From Lachnospiraceae bacterium UBA6998 (lineage in GTDB: Bacteria > Bacillota > Clostridia > Lachnospirales > Lachnospiraceae): a stretch of DNA of 64,000 nt. Location: contig DJXS01000112.1 of the NCBI GenBank assembly GCA_002448395.1, positions 36,196 to 100,195 of the forward strand, in the 5' to 3' direction. A program made the translations under genes and the position numbers. The notes under the pieces were generated by a model. It was not told the origin of the DNA. It saw only the letters and a program-made list of their open reading frames with translations, and made no database searches. Shown here piece after piece: positions 32,710 to 41,854 of the stretch; position 1 is the stretch's first letter, and each line of letters starts with the position of its first letter.

Positions 32710-35532
32710 TCAGTTCTCAACATGTTTTCGTTCGGATTGCAAAATGATAATAATAAATACCGCAATACCTATCAATGTGAGAACAAGCCCTGCCTTCTTA
32801 AACGGCATGGAGTAATTGAATCTGATCCTATGGGTTCCTGCCGGAATCACAATTCCCATGTATCTCTCATTTAAGCACAGGACCTCTGTGCTTTCATTGT
32901 CAATGAAAGCCTTCCATCCTTTCGAATACGGCATGGCAAGACACAGCAGTTTGGGCTCCGCCAGAGAAATATCACCGCTCACCGTGTCCGTTGCGAGTTC
33001 AAGATTTTGAAGTGTATTCTCCCGCAGTTTCTCAATTTTGGACGGATATTGGTCCAGCGGAATGCTGTAAACCCGCAGATTATCAAAAGAGTAATGGCCT
33101 ATGATCGGCAGCGTAATCGTAATTTTTGAAACAGGTTTATCAGAATACCCCAGATTTACAATGAAATCATGCCGCCCTGCGGAAAAAGAGGATTCCGGCG
33201 GCGTATAAAGAAGCGTATTCTGCATTTCTTCAGTTGCTTCAACTTTGATACTTACTTCCTTTACGGGATCCCAGTATATTCTGCCCTTCCGTATGGCAAT
33301 CTGTTCCATCTTCGGAAGCAAGTCGAACTTCTCTTTACCATACAGATTTGTCGGATCTGAGGATTCATCCCCGAAATACAGGTCATATATCCGGTTCGGA
33401 ACAAATTCCAGTCCCTCGAACGCGACATATAATTCCGCATCTTTGACATCCTGCTGCAAGGTCAGTTCGACCTGGGAGTTAATCATTGTTGTTATGATAC
33501 CGTCTTCGGACTCTGTGATATTTCTGCTCATGTATTCCAGATCATAGGGAATGATGTAATCCGGATATTCACGCTGTACAGCAGAAAGCTCCGCAATATC
33601 TGCATCGACCACTGCTGCATCCAGCTGTACTTCCTGTTTTTGAGCCACATTAAGAGTGTTCCAGTTATCTTTTGTCATGTACTCGTCATAACAATAAGCA
33701 AGCGGCAGCGCGAGATCATTTTTAAATACGCTATATTCTTTGTATTCTCCTTGCAGGGAGTATCCCTTCGGGACACTCTTTGTAATGGTATTGTCAGCCA
33801 TATAATACTGAACGGCGGACAGAGCCAGCAGGGACGCGCGATCATCATATCCGGTATAGTTGAACAATACAGGTTCTTTCATATACATATCTGTTCTGAA
33901 CCTGCTCATGAACGGATTAGCGTTAGTCCAATAATACTGCGTGCTTGAAACCTCATTCAGAACATTCGCGTTACCGTTCAGCCAGCTGCCGGTCATTCTC
34001 GCATACGATGAACCGACCTCTTTCTTAAGAGCGGCGGCTTCATTGCTGTCCCACTCAGTCCAGACCTTGCGGTTTTCCTTGCATGACGTGACAATACTCA
34101 TTGCATTTGGTGAATAAAAACCATATGCCGAATTGAATGCACCCGCTGCAACAAGTAAAAATAACAGGGCCTGCTGACGGATACTTTGAGTCTCATCGGA
34201 AGGTTTATTCCATAAGACGATCAATGTGATAAAAAACATCGGTACAGCGGTAAATGTATTAACCAGCCTCGAATAGATAGAGAAATTGCAGATGAGATAC
34301 AAGGCTGTAAAAGCTCCCATCAGGATCTTCCACTCTTTTGACGAAAGAGTCCTCAGATCATCCCACATCTTTACAAGAATATATGCGCTGAGCAGCGCAA
34401 ACGCCCATGACCACCGGTTTGTTTTATAGGACATACCATTTAATAATCTTCCGCCAATCGGGAATAGCATGATCAGTATGCCCAGTATAAAGAGCACTTT
34501 CAGCAGGTAATTGTCCTTTCTCTTAATAAATAATAAAAACACTGCTGCTATGACCGGTGCCGAAAAGCCCATACAAAGCCAATATGTCACTGAGGCTGAA
34601 ACAAATACGGCAGGAAGCTGGCTGTAATAGTATCCCGAATAAAACCACTCAAAAGCCTGCTTAACAGAGAGTCTGCTGTCATTTAAAAATACCATCAGCA
34701 CCGGAAGCAGTATAATGCCGGCGATACTGACACCAACTAATGCCATAACCCCCAGATGCAGCAGTTTAAAAATCGCTTCTTTTACATTTCCTTTATACAA
34801 AAGTGCAAGCCGGATGACTGTATATAAGATAGCCAGCACTGCGATTATATAAAAGAAGTAAAAATTGCTTGCTGCTGAAACAGCCGCTGACACAATAAAC
34901 AAATACGGTTTTTCTCCCCGGATAATCTTTTCGATCCCCAGGATCATCAGCGGAAAATAGATCAGCGGACTATTGAAATAAGGATGGTTCACGACACTGT
35001 AAAGAGCCCAGCAGCTGAAGCTGAAGGCTATTGCTCCCGTCATGACCGCAAATCTGTTCCTGATCCCGGTGCCAAAACATAATGCCGAAAAAGACAGGCC
35101 TGCAAGATAAAGCCTGAAAGCAGAAAGAAAAGAGTAGAAATACTGCATGCAGCTGATCGGCACAAACACTGAGAGCAGTGTCAGCGGATCGCCGATCACA
35201 TAATAGTGAAAGACATTTACTATATCTGCTCCTTCACCGATATAATAATCCCAATCCGGTATTACTAACTGATGCTCAATAACCAGGTTACGAATTATCC
35301 CCTTAAGATATTTTGCATAGTAAACTAATGCAATAAAGTGTTGATGCCATCCGTCCCCTTCATAGATAAATGAATACCCCCATACAATGAACCAGGAGAA
35401 ACAAGCAAGAGCCATTATCAGGAACAGTATCGTGTATAACGTATAAAATGCGCTTTTTTTCCCATCCTTATTTAAGGCTGACTTGATAAACTGTGAAAGC
35501 AAGTAGCTATTCCCCCTCATACTATTTTTCAT
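32710..35532 (-). CDS. YfhO-family multispan membrane protein (glycosyltransferase-like)
   Basis: 940 residues with about 12-14 membrane spans in the first 500, then a large outside beta-rich domain (about 510-900) and one last span (about 912-932) before a basic tail. The early loop SFIYEGDGWHQHF holds the acidic pair typical of GT-C enzymes, and the end (AMPYSKGWKAFIDN, RYMGIVIPAGTH, RIRFNYSMPFKKAG) is characteristic of YfhO. In Bacillus and Listeria YfhO proteins take part in sugar decoration of teichoic acids. The gene looks clearly AT-richer than its neighbours and has no good ribosome binding site at either ATG (35532 or 35520), which may indicate acquired DNA. Confidence 0.88.
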   Translation of the reverse strand: MKNSMRGNSYLLSQFIKSALNKDGKKSAFYTLYTILFLIMALACFSWFIVWGYSFIYEGDGWHQHFIALVYYAKYLKGIIRNLVIEHQLVIPDWDYYIGEGADIVNVFHYYVIGDPLTLLSVFVPISCMQYFYSFLSAFRLYLAGLSFSALCFGTGIRNRFAVMTGAIAFSFSCWALYSVVNHPYFNSPLIYFPLMILGIEKIIRGEKPYLFIVSAAVSAASNFYFFYIIAVLAILYTVIRLALLYKGNVKEAIFKLLHLGVMALVGVSIAGIILLPVLMVFLNDSRLSVKQAFEWFYSGYYYSQLPAVFVSASVTYWLCMGFSAPVIAAVFLLFIKRKDNYLLKVLFILGILIMLFPIGGRLLNGMSYKTNRWSWAFALLSAYILVKMWDDLRTLSSKEWKILMGAFTALYLICNFSIYSRLVNTFTAVPMFFITLIVLWNKPSDETQSIRQQALLFLLVAAGAFNSAYGFYSPNAMSIVTSCKENRKVWTEWDSNEAAALKKEVGSSYARMTGSWLNGNANVLNEVSSTQYYWTNANPFMSRFRTDMYMKEPVLFNYTGYDDRASLLALSAVQYYMADNTITKSVPKGYSLQGEYKEYSVFKNDLALPLAYCYDEYMTKDNWNTLNVAQKQEVQLDAAVVDADIAELSAVQREYPDYIIPYDLEYMSRNITESEDGIITTMINSQVELTLQQDVKDAELYVAFEGLEFVPNRIYDLYFGDESSDPTNLYGKEKFDLLPKMEQIAIRKGRIYWDPVKEVSIKVEATEEMQNTLLYTPPESSFSAGRHDFIVNLGYSDKPVSKITITLPIIGHYSFDNLRVYSIPLDQYPSKIEKLRENTLQNLELATDTVSGDISLAEPKLLCLAMPYSKGWKAFIDNESTEVLCLNERYMGIVIPAGTHRIRFNYSMPFKKAGLVLTLIGIAVFIIIILQSERKHVEN

Positions 35533-35650
35533 GACGCTTTTTTGAAACTATATATCCCCTTTATATTATCACATTCGATAATGATAATGTATTTATATTG
35601 TTTTAGCGAAGAAGCATTATACCCTCCCGGAGCGCTTTGTACGCAGCAGC

Positions 35651-35686
35651 AAAAAAACTGCCGCCAGACACATGTCTGATGGCAGT
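35651..35686 (-). terminator. Rho-independent terminator of htpG
   Basis: Minus-strand stem actgccatcagac / gtctggcggcagt (loop ATGT, one mismatch) followed by seven T, about 50 bases after the htpG stop. Confidence 0.88.
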
Positions 35687-35735
35687 TTTACATTTTTTTA
35701 CTCTGTCAGGCGGAAATTCACCCGCCTCTATGATG

Positions 35736-37856
35736 TCACTCTTCGCTTCCTTCCTCCCGCTTCGTCAGCATCAGCATGATCTCGTTGGACCTGACGATGA
35801 AGCTCGCCATATCCTCTGCGGAAAGGGGCGCGTTCTGGATCTGTGCCAGATCGTAGAGCTGCTGGCAGATCATCTTGGTGTTCTTGTCTTCGTCGTGCTC
35901 CATGACGTATTTGACCAGAGGGTGCTTGGCGTTGAGGATGAGGGTCTGACCTTCCTTGGCGAAGCTGTCCAGTCCCATGGGCATGCCGGAGGCGGCGTAC
36001 ATCTTCATCATGTCTGCCATTCTGCGGCTCTGCTCGTCGACGGTCAGCATGGAAGCGGTCTTCTTGTCGCGGAGGTTCTCGAGTTTGACGCTGAGCTTGT
36101 CGTTCCCCACTGCTTTGCGGATCATCTTCTCGAGTTTCTCAGACTCTTCTTTGAGTGTCTCTGCGGCTTTCTTGCCTGTGCGGGTCTTGAGGGCATCCTG
36201 GATATCCGCGTCGATCCTCGCGAAGTGCAGTCCCTCGTTCTTCGCTTCCAGCTGCTGGATGAAGGGCTGGTCGATCGTGTGCTCGAGGATAAAGGCCTGC
36301 ATCTTGTTGTCGCGGAACATGCGGATGTACTGGCTCTGCTGCTGGGGATCTGTCACGTAGTAGATCGTGTGGTCCACGACCTCCTCTTCCTTATTCTCAT
36401 CAGCTTCAACCTTCTCGCCGCTTTCGTCTACGACTTCCGCTTCGACTTTCTCACCGTTCTCATCTGTCGCGGTCTCTGCGGCCTTCTTCTCCTCCTCGTC
36501 TGCCTCGGGATCGATCCTGTTGACATTGAGGGCCTCGGGAGTTGTCAGGTACTTGCCGTCCAGGTCCTTGAACAGAATGTAATCTGTCATTCTGGTGCAG
36601 AACTTATCGTCCTTAAGGCAGCCGTACTTGATGAAGGGGCTGATGTCGTCCCAGTACTTGTCGTAGTTCTCCTTGTCGGTCTTGCACATGCCGGCGAGCT
36701 TGTCAGCGACCTTCTTGGTGATGTAATCGCTGATCTTCTTCGCGAAGCCGTCGTTCTGAAGCGCGCTTCTTGAGACGTTCAGCGGAAGGTCAGGGCAGTC
36801 GATGACGCCCTTGAGCAGCATCAGGTACTCGGGAATGACTTCCTTGATGTTGTCGGCGATAAATACCTGGTTGTTGTAGAGCTTGATCACGCCTTCTGCG
36901 GACTCATACTCGAGATTGAGCTTCGGGAAGTACAGAATTCCCTTGAGGTTGTAAGGATAATCCATGTTCAGGTGGATCCAGAACAGGGGCTCCTTGTAAT
37001 CCCTGAAGACGTTTCTGTAGAACTCCTTGTACTCCTCCTCAGTGCACTCGCTGGGATTCTTGCCCCAGAGCGGATGTGTGTCGTTGAGAAGGACCGGGCG
37101 CCTGCGGATCTTGAGCTTCTTCTCCTCCGGCTCCTTGCCGTCCTCTTTCTTCTCGGGCTCGATGACCTCGATCACTACGTCATCGGGTCTTCTCTCGGAT
37201 TCTTTGATCGTCTCGGTTGCACTGGTATCCTTCTCGGAGAGATAGATCTCTGTGGGCATGAAGGAGCAGTACTTCTCGATCACTTCCTGAGCCTTATAGT
37301 AGTTGGCAAATTCGACGCAGTCCTCGGTGAGGTGCAGAGTTACAGTCGTGCCAAAAGACTGCCTGCTGCCCTTGTCCATGGAATAGGTGCTGCCGCCGTC
37401 ACACTCCCAGTGTACCGGCTCCGCGCCTTCCTGATAGGAAAGGGTATCGATGGTCACCAGATCGGCCACCATAAAGGCGCTGTAGAAGCCCAGTCCGAAG
37501 TGACCGATGATCTGGTCATCGTTGGTCTTGTCTTTATATTTTGCCAAAAAAGCTTCCGCGCCGGAAAACGCGATGTTATTGATGTACTCTCTGACCTCGT
37601 CCGCTGTCATGCCGATGCCGTTGTCGGACACAGCGATCGTCCTGTCCGCGGGGCTGACAACAATATCGATCCTCGCCTTGTAGTCCTCGGGGAGGGTATA
37701 GTCGCCCACGACGTCAAGCTTTTTAAGTTTGGTGATGGCGTCGCATCCGTTGGAGATCAGCTCTCTGTAGAAAATGTCGTGGTCGCTGTACAGCCACTTC
37801 TTGATTATGGGAAACATATTCTCGCTGTTAATGGACAAAGATCCTTTTTCTGCCAT
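35736..37856 (-). CDS. htpG: Molecular chaperone HtpG (Hsp90)
   Basis: 706 residues, slightly longer than usual (about 620-640). The GHKL ATPase domain shows ELISNGCDAITKLKKL, DNGIGMTADEVREYINNIA and GHFGLGFYSAFMVAD; LNVSRSALQNDGFAKKI marks the middle domain with its catalytic Arg. An acidic insertion (about residues 455-500, ADEEEKKAAETATDENGEKV and what follows) accounts for much of the extra length. GGAG precedes the ATG at 37856. A CIRCE operator and a sigma-A promoter lie upstream, so heat control through HrcA is expected, unlike Bacillus subtilis htpG. Confidence 0.96.
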   Translation of the reverse strand: MAEKGSLSINSENMFPIIKKWLYSDHDIFYRELISNGCDAITKLKKLDVVGDYTLPEDYKARIDIVVSPADRTIAVSDNGIGMTADEVREYINNIAFSGAEAFLAKYKDKTNDDQIIGHFGLGFYSAFMVADLVTIDTLSYQEGAEPVHWECDGGSTYSMDKGSRQSFGTTVTLHLTEDCVEFANYYKAQEVIEKYCSFMPTEIYLSEKDTSATETIKESERRPDDVVIEVIEPEKKEDGKEPEEKKLKIRRRPVLLNDTHPLWGKNPSECTEEEYKEFYRNVFRDYKEPLFWIHLNMDYPYNLKGILYFPKLNLEYESAEGVIKLYNNQVFIADNIKEVIPEYLMLLKGVIDCPDLPLNVSRSALQNDGFAKKISDYITKKVADKLAGMCKTDKENYDKYWDDISPFIKYGCLKDDKFCTRMTDYILFKDLDGKYLTTPEALNVNRIDPEADEEEKKAAETATDENGEKVEAEVVDESGEKVEADENKEEEVVDHTIYYVTDPQQQSQYIRMFRDNKMQAFILEHTIDQPFIQQLEAKNEGLHFARIDADIQDALKTRTGKKAAETLKEESEKLEKMIRKAVGNDKLSVKLENLRDKKTASMLTVDEQSRRMADMMKMYAASGMPMGLDSFAKEGQTLILNAKHPLVKYVMEHDEDKNTKMICQQLYDLAQIQNAPLSAEDMASFIVRSNEIMLMLTKREEGSEE

Positions 37857-37934
37857 GTCTTTTATCTCCTTTACTGTCTATATGATCTTAAAATGATTAA
37901 CTATTTAATGGGCTTTTATGCCTGTCTAACAGAG

Positions 37935-37963
37935 AGTTTAGTATTCCGGCAGTCAAATGTCAA
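37935..37963 (-). promoter_or_regulatory. Sigma-A promoter of htpG
   Basis: On the minus strand TTGACA (37958-37963), 17 bases, TAAACT (37935-37940). The CIRCE element is seven bases upstream of the -35 box. Confidence 0.82.
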
Positions 37964-37970
37964 CAAAAAA

Positions 37971-37997
37971 TTAGCACTCATCGAATATGAGTGCTAA
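37971..37997 (-). promoter_or_regulatory. CIRCE operator (HrcA binding site)
   Basis: TTAGCACTC (37971-37979), nine bases, GAGTGCTAA (37989-37997): a perfect match to the CIRCE consensus bound by the heat-shock repressor HrcA. It stands upstream of htpG and just after the stop of the lipoprotein gene at 38016. Confidence 0.97.
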
Positions 37998-38015
37998 CAA
38001 TTCTCTTTATGTTGT

Positions 38016-38705
38016 TTACTGTCTGTTCTCTTCTTCCTCTCTGATCTCCTGTCCCAGATAGGAATTACCGAAATACTTGGCGTATATTTCAGAAAATCCC
38101 GGCGTTTCAGTCAGTTCAGGGATGTCCGCAAGTTTCACCGTATCCCAGAGTTTCTCGTTCAGATCGTAATCCAGTGTTGTGCAGAAGCTGTCATACCGCT
38201 CCTCGAAAGATGTGCCCACGCTCTTGTACACTTTCTGGGCCAGCGCATACTGCTCAAAGAGCCTGCGCAGTGTGTCCTCTTCGATCCCGAGATACTCCTT
38301 CTCCGCCGCGGAAAGCCCCTGATAGTATTCAGTCTCCGCTTCATCGGCAAGGCTTTCTTCAGAATCCGTCAGCATGATATTATCCTGCACAGCCAGAAGC
38401 AGCATTACCTTGAGGCGGGAAGCTTCCGAGAGCGCTCTCTGCTCAATGGACTCCCTGAGTTCACCGCCTTCAGATCCCTCCCAGACTCCGTGTCCGAAAG
38501 TCCTCTCGCAGTGTTTCTGAAGGTTGAGGAGAAAGACATTGTATTCCGAGATCAGGCACCGGGTATTTCCGACCCTGAACAACTCGTCCTTCTCGAATCC
38601 CCTGGTCATTACCAGCCTCTTCCCGCAGCCGGACAGAAGAAGAGAACAGATTATAAATATGACCGGAAGAACAGCGCGAACTGCCCTCTTCCCGATTTTC
38701 TTCAT
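38016..38705 (-). CDS. Lipoprotein with SurA-N/PrsA-like chaperone region, no PPIase domain
   Basis: 229 residues from the ATG at 38705, which has GGAG eight bases ahead; a longer frame opens with a GTG at 38771 that overlaps the folA stop but has no good site. The signal is basic and hydrophobic with lipobox LLLSGCGKR. What follows (RCLISEYNVFLLNLQKHCER, long helices to KVYKSV) resembles the N-terminal helical region of PrsA/SurA foldases. The parvulin domain is absent: the protein ends about 60 residues after that region. It lies just after folA and before the CIRCE element, so it may aid folding at the surface. Confidence 0.7.
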   Translation of the reverse strand: MKKIGKRAVRAVLPVIFIICSLLLSGCGKRLVMTRGFEKDELFRVGNTRCLISEYNVFLLNLQKHCERTFGHGVWEGSEGGELRESIEQRALSEASRLKVMLLLAVQDNIMLTDSEESLADEAETEYYQGLSAAEKEYLGIEEDTLRRLFEQYALAQKVYKSVGTSFEERYDSFCTTLDYDLNEKLWDTVKLADIPELTETPGFSEIYAKYFGNSYLGQEIREEEENRQ

Positions 38706-38767
38706 AAACTTACTCCGTCCTTTCCGTAATGGGTAAGCAGCGATCACCGCCGCTCTGCCAATATGTT

Positions 38768-39262
38768 TCACTTACTTTTCCTTTCGTAGCGCACGAAAGT
38801 GTAAGCGATGTCAAAATATGTCTGCTCGTCACTGTCTGCCGTCACCTCCCACTCCGGATCCTCGTCCAGGTTAGGAAAATAGGCGTCCGCCTCATAGGCG
38901 TAGTCAATCTTTGTGATATGAGCCGTGTCGCAGTAGGGAAGCAGCTGTCTGTAGATGCTCTCTCCGCCTATGATATAGATATCTTCAGAGGGGTAGGATC
39001 GCAGTTCCCACATCAGTTCCTCTATGCTGTGTACGACCACAGCGTTTTTGACCTTGTAGTCAGGGTTCGCGGAAAGCACAATGTTTATCCTGCGATCCAG
39101 AGGCTGCGCCATGGGGAAAGTCTCCAGTGTCTTTCTTCCGTAAACAATGACCTTATCAAGGGTCTCCTGCCTGAACATCCTGTGGTCACCGGGGATCCGG
39201 ACCAGAAGCTGTCCTTTATTTCCTATGGCCCAGTTCCGGTCCACTGCCGCGATTAAATTCAT
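38768..39262 (-). CDS. folA: Dihydrofolate reductase
   Basis: 164 residues, full length. Reduces dihydrofolate with NADPH to supply one-carbon carriers. Conserved features: AVDRNWAIGNKGQLL (residues 6-20), the substrate acid D26 in IPGDHRMF, VIVYGRKTLETFP and IIGGESIYRQLLPYCD. AGGAGA precedes the ATG. It ends 62 bases before the ATG of the PrsA-like lipoprotein gene. Confidence 0.95.
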   Translation of the reverse strand: MNLIAAVDRNWAIGNKGQLLVRIPGDHRMFRQETLDKVIVYGRKTLETFPMAQPLDRRINIVLSANPDYKVKNAVVVHSIEELMWELRSYPSEDIYIIGGESIYRQLLPYCDTAHITKIDYAYEADAYFPNLDEDPEWEVTADSDEQTYFDIAYTFVRYERKSK

Positions 39263-39290
39263 ATATTTCTTTCTCCTGTCCTTTAAACGA

Positions 39291-40907
39291 TCATTTCTTT
39301 TGATCTACTCTGTATTTCTCTATCAGCGCGTCCAGATCCTGCGCGAAACGCTCCAGATCCTTGTTGGGAAGACCCTGACAACTATTGATAAAGTCGAGGA
39401 TCCGCCTTCCTGTGAATTTGAGCTTCGTGAAGGAGCTGCTCACCATTCTGCCTGCCGTCGCCTTGCTGATCGGGACTCCTGATGTGATCAGTATGAATTT
39501 GCCGGCCGCAAGATCGTACCTGGTTCCGCTGTAGGGAGCCGCCGATCTGATCCCGCACTCATCGGACAAGGTCTTGCTGAACATTTCGGCAACCTGGTCT
39601 TCTCCGTGTACGACAAATACCTGGCGGGGCTTGTACTTAAAGGCCTCGATCCACTCTAAGAGACCGAGTCTGTCGGCGTGTCCGGAAAGCCCGGGAAGGG
39701 TCTCTATTCTGGCCCTTACCGCTACATCTTCTCCAAAGAGTTTGATCTCCTTGGCACCGTCCTGGATCTTTCTTCCGGGGGAACCCACCGACTGATACCC
39801 CACCATGAGGATCGTGGAATCTTCTCTCCATAAATTGTATTTGAGATGGTGTTTGATTCGTCCCGCGTCGCACATACCCGAAGCGCTGATGATCACCTTG
39901 GGCTCCTCAATAAAGTTGATCGCTTTCGAATCCTCTGTAGTGATCGACAGGTGCAGATTCGGGAAACCGATCGGATTGATCTCTTTTGCCAGAAGATCCA
40001 GCGCTTCTTCATCATAGCACTCCTGCCCGCACTCGTAGAAGATCTGCGTCGCCTCCACTGCCAGCGGACTGTCCACATAGACCGGGAAGTCCGGGAAATC
40101 CGGCACCATGTTTCTCTCTTTGATATGGCGGATGTAGTAGAGCATGACCTGGGTCCTGCCGATCGCGAAGGCGGGGATCACGACGTTTCCGCCTCTGTGG
40201 AAAGTCTCGGAGATGATATCCGCCAGATCCTGTACCACATCTGTGTCGTCTTTCTCATGGATCCTGTCGCCATAGGTGGATTCCATGACCACATAGTCCG
40301 CTTCCGCTGTATATTCAGGGTCTTTAAGGAGCGGCTGCATCTTATTTCCGATGTCACCGGAAAATACGATCTTCTTCTCCGTATTTCCCTCCTGCAGCCA
40401 CAGCTCGATACTCGCAGATCCCAGAAGATGGCCTACGTCAGTAAAGCGGAAGCGGATCCCGTCACACACCGTGAATATCTTGTCATAGGGATATTCCACG
40501 AACAGTTTGATCGTTTCTACGGCATCCTCCATAGTATAGATCGGCTCATATCCCTCTCCGTCGATCTTTCTCTTTGCCTTCTTGTTGCGCCACTGCGCCT
40601 CCATCTCCTGGATGTGCGCCGAATCCTTGAGCATGATATTGCAGAGACTGGCCGTCGCTCTGGTCGAAATGATCTGCCCCCGGAATCCGTCGCGATACAG
40701 TTTGGGAAGCATTCCGGAGTGGTCAATATGCGCGTGCGTCAGAAAGACAAAGTCTATTTCAGACGCGGGAACCGGCATATCCGCGTTCTCAAACCGGTCG
40801 ATCCCCTGTTCCATGCCGCAGTCGACCAGGAATTTCTTCTTGCCGACCTGCAAATAGTGACAGCTTCCCGTCACCTCGTGATCAGCGCCCAAAAACATTA
40901 ATTCCAT
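39291..40907 (-). CDS. MBL-fold beta-CASP exonuclease/RNA-processing-like protein
   Basis: 538 residues. The zinc site HAHIDHSG is at residues 58-65, with the further metal ligands in DVGHLLGSAS and SGDIG. The beta-CASP insert runs from about 200 to 410 (PAFAIGRTQVMLYYI, YVDSPLAVEATQIF, IISASGMCDAGRIKHHL) and is followed by GYQSVGSPGRKIQDG and the RMMBL-type motif LSGHADRLGLLEWI with VFVVHGE. The order is that of CPSF73/YSH1-like nucleases, different from RNase J. A C-terminal segment of about 80 residues is specific to Clostridia-type members. RNA or DNA substrate unknown. Confidence 0.9.
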   Translation of the reverse strand: MELMFLGADHEVTGSCHYLQVGKKKFLVDCGMEQGIDRFENADMPVPASEIDFVFLTHAHIDHSGMLPKLYRDGFRGQIISTRATASLCNIMLKDSAHIQEMEAQWRNKKAKRKIDGEGYEPIYTMEDAVETIKLFVEYPYDKIFTVCDGIRFRFTDVGHLLGSASIELWLQEGNTEKKIVFSGDIGNKMQPLLKDPEYTAEADYVVMESTYGDRIHEKDDTDVVQDLADIISETFHRGGNVVIPAFAIGRTQVMLYYIRHIKERNMVPDFPDFPVYVDSPLAVEATQIFYECGQECYDEEALDLLAKEINPIGFPNLHLSITTEDSKAINFIEEPKVIISASGMCDAGRIKHHLKYNLWREDSTILMVGYQSVGSPGRKIQDGAKEIKLFGEDVAVRARIETLPGLSGHADRLGLLEWIEAFKYKPRQVFVVHGEDQVAEMFSKTLSDECGIRSAAPYSGTRYDLAAGKFILITSGVPISKATAGRMVSSSFTKLKFTGRRILDFINSCQGLPNKDLERFAQDLDALIEKYRVDQKK

Positions 40908-40973
40908 AACCGGTCCTCCCTTTCTTTCACTGCGCTCTCATGTTGAAGTCATATAGTGTATTCGATGCCTTTG

Positions 40974-41834
40974 TCAGGCTCCGAAGATCGCCTTGCGGAT
41001 CAGATAAAGGACTATCAGATGACCCGGATAGAACAGATAGAAAAAGTATTTGTTTTGTTTTCCTCTCTTTCCATTATAACACCAGATAAGCCAAAATCCC
41101 GTTATAGCCAGCAGTTCGTTATGGTTGTAAGTCGAAAGCCACGCCCAGGACGCTCCGATCGAGTACTCCCGATACCGATAGAGAAGGTACAGAAGCAGAA
41201 TGCAGATAACGCCTCCGTAGGAATAATCGCATCCAAACCACCTTGTAAGCTTACAGATCCCGAATCCGGCTGCCATAGACGGGATCAGGAACAGGATGAC
41301 CCTGACCCATTTTCTGTCCAACGGGGCCGGCAAAGTCAGAACCGCTCTCTTTCCCTTCTCGTACCCCTCTTCATCCTCTATATATCTGCTCCGCCTGGCA
41401 GGCAGATAATCGTCTACTCTCATATACTCCGCCAGTGTTTCCACGATCCAGATAAGGACATAGCCCGCTGCCAGCGTAAAAATAGTGTCGGCGTGGCGCT
41501 TCTCGGAACCCGGAAATACTACAAGGCAGAACGGCACCTGGGATACTGCCGCGAACACCAGCAGGCGGATCAGATATTTCCACCTGTTCCGGGTATACAA
41601 AAAACCCTCAACAATGAGAAAACAGAATACCGGGAAAGCCAGCCTTCCGATCCCTCTGCCGATAGAATCCAGCGTTTTCCCCGCCGCAAAGGTATTCATG
41701 ATCCTGTGGCCGTTTGAATCTCTTGCCACCTCAAGAAAGCAGAGTGTCATGTGGTCGATGAACATTGCTATGATCGCAATCCTCTTCATCACTCCCGCGT
41801 CCATACCGTCTCTACTGATCTGCTCATATATCAT
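40974..41834 (-). CDS. TraX-family membrane acetyltransferase-like protein
   Basis: 286 residues, eight to nine membrane spans. The start KRIAIIAMFIDHMTLCFLEV, then RIGRLAFPVFCFLIVEGFLY with TRNRWKYLIRLLVFA, matches the TraX family, named for the F plasmid protein that N-acetylates pilin. I start it at the ATG at 41834 because GGAGG stands six bases before it; a GTG at 41858 is less likely. The gene begins inside or just after the stop of the exporter ATPase gene, so it is coupled to the bacteriocin-type exporter. A role in acetylating the exported product is only inference. Confidence 0.85.
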   Translation of the reverse strand: MIYEQISRDGMDAGVMKRIAIIAMFIDHMTLCFLEVARDSNGHRIMNTFAAGKTLDSIGRGIGRLAFPVFCFLIVEGFLYTRNRWKYLIRLLVFAAVSQVPFCLVVFPGSEKRHADTIFTLAAGYVLIWIVETLAEYMRVDDYLPARRSRYIEDEEGYEKGKRAVLTLPAPLDRKWVRVILFLIPSMAAGFGICKLTRWFGCDYSYGGVICILLLYLLYRYREYSIGASWAWLSTYNHNELLAITGFWLIWCYNGKRGKQNKYFFYLFYPGHLIVLYLIRKAIFGA

Positions 41835-41854
41835 AAGTGACCTCCGGCGCCGGC

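Noticed and set aside
32710..35532. Genomic island around the YfhO gene
   Set aside because: Composition looks different but there is no integrase, attachment repeat or tRNA border; only a weak transfer hint is kept as a finding.
35577..35588. GATAATGATAAT resembling two Fur-box hexamers upstream of the YfhO gene
   Set aside because: The third hexamer does not match, the region is generally AT-rich, and the gene has no link to iron.
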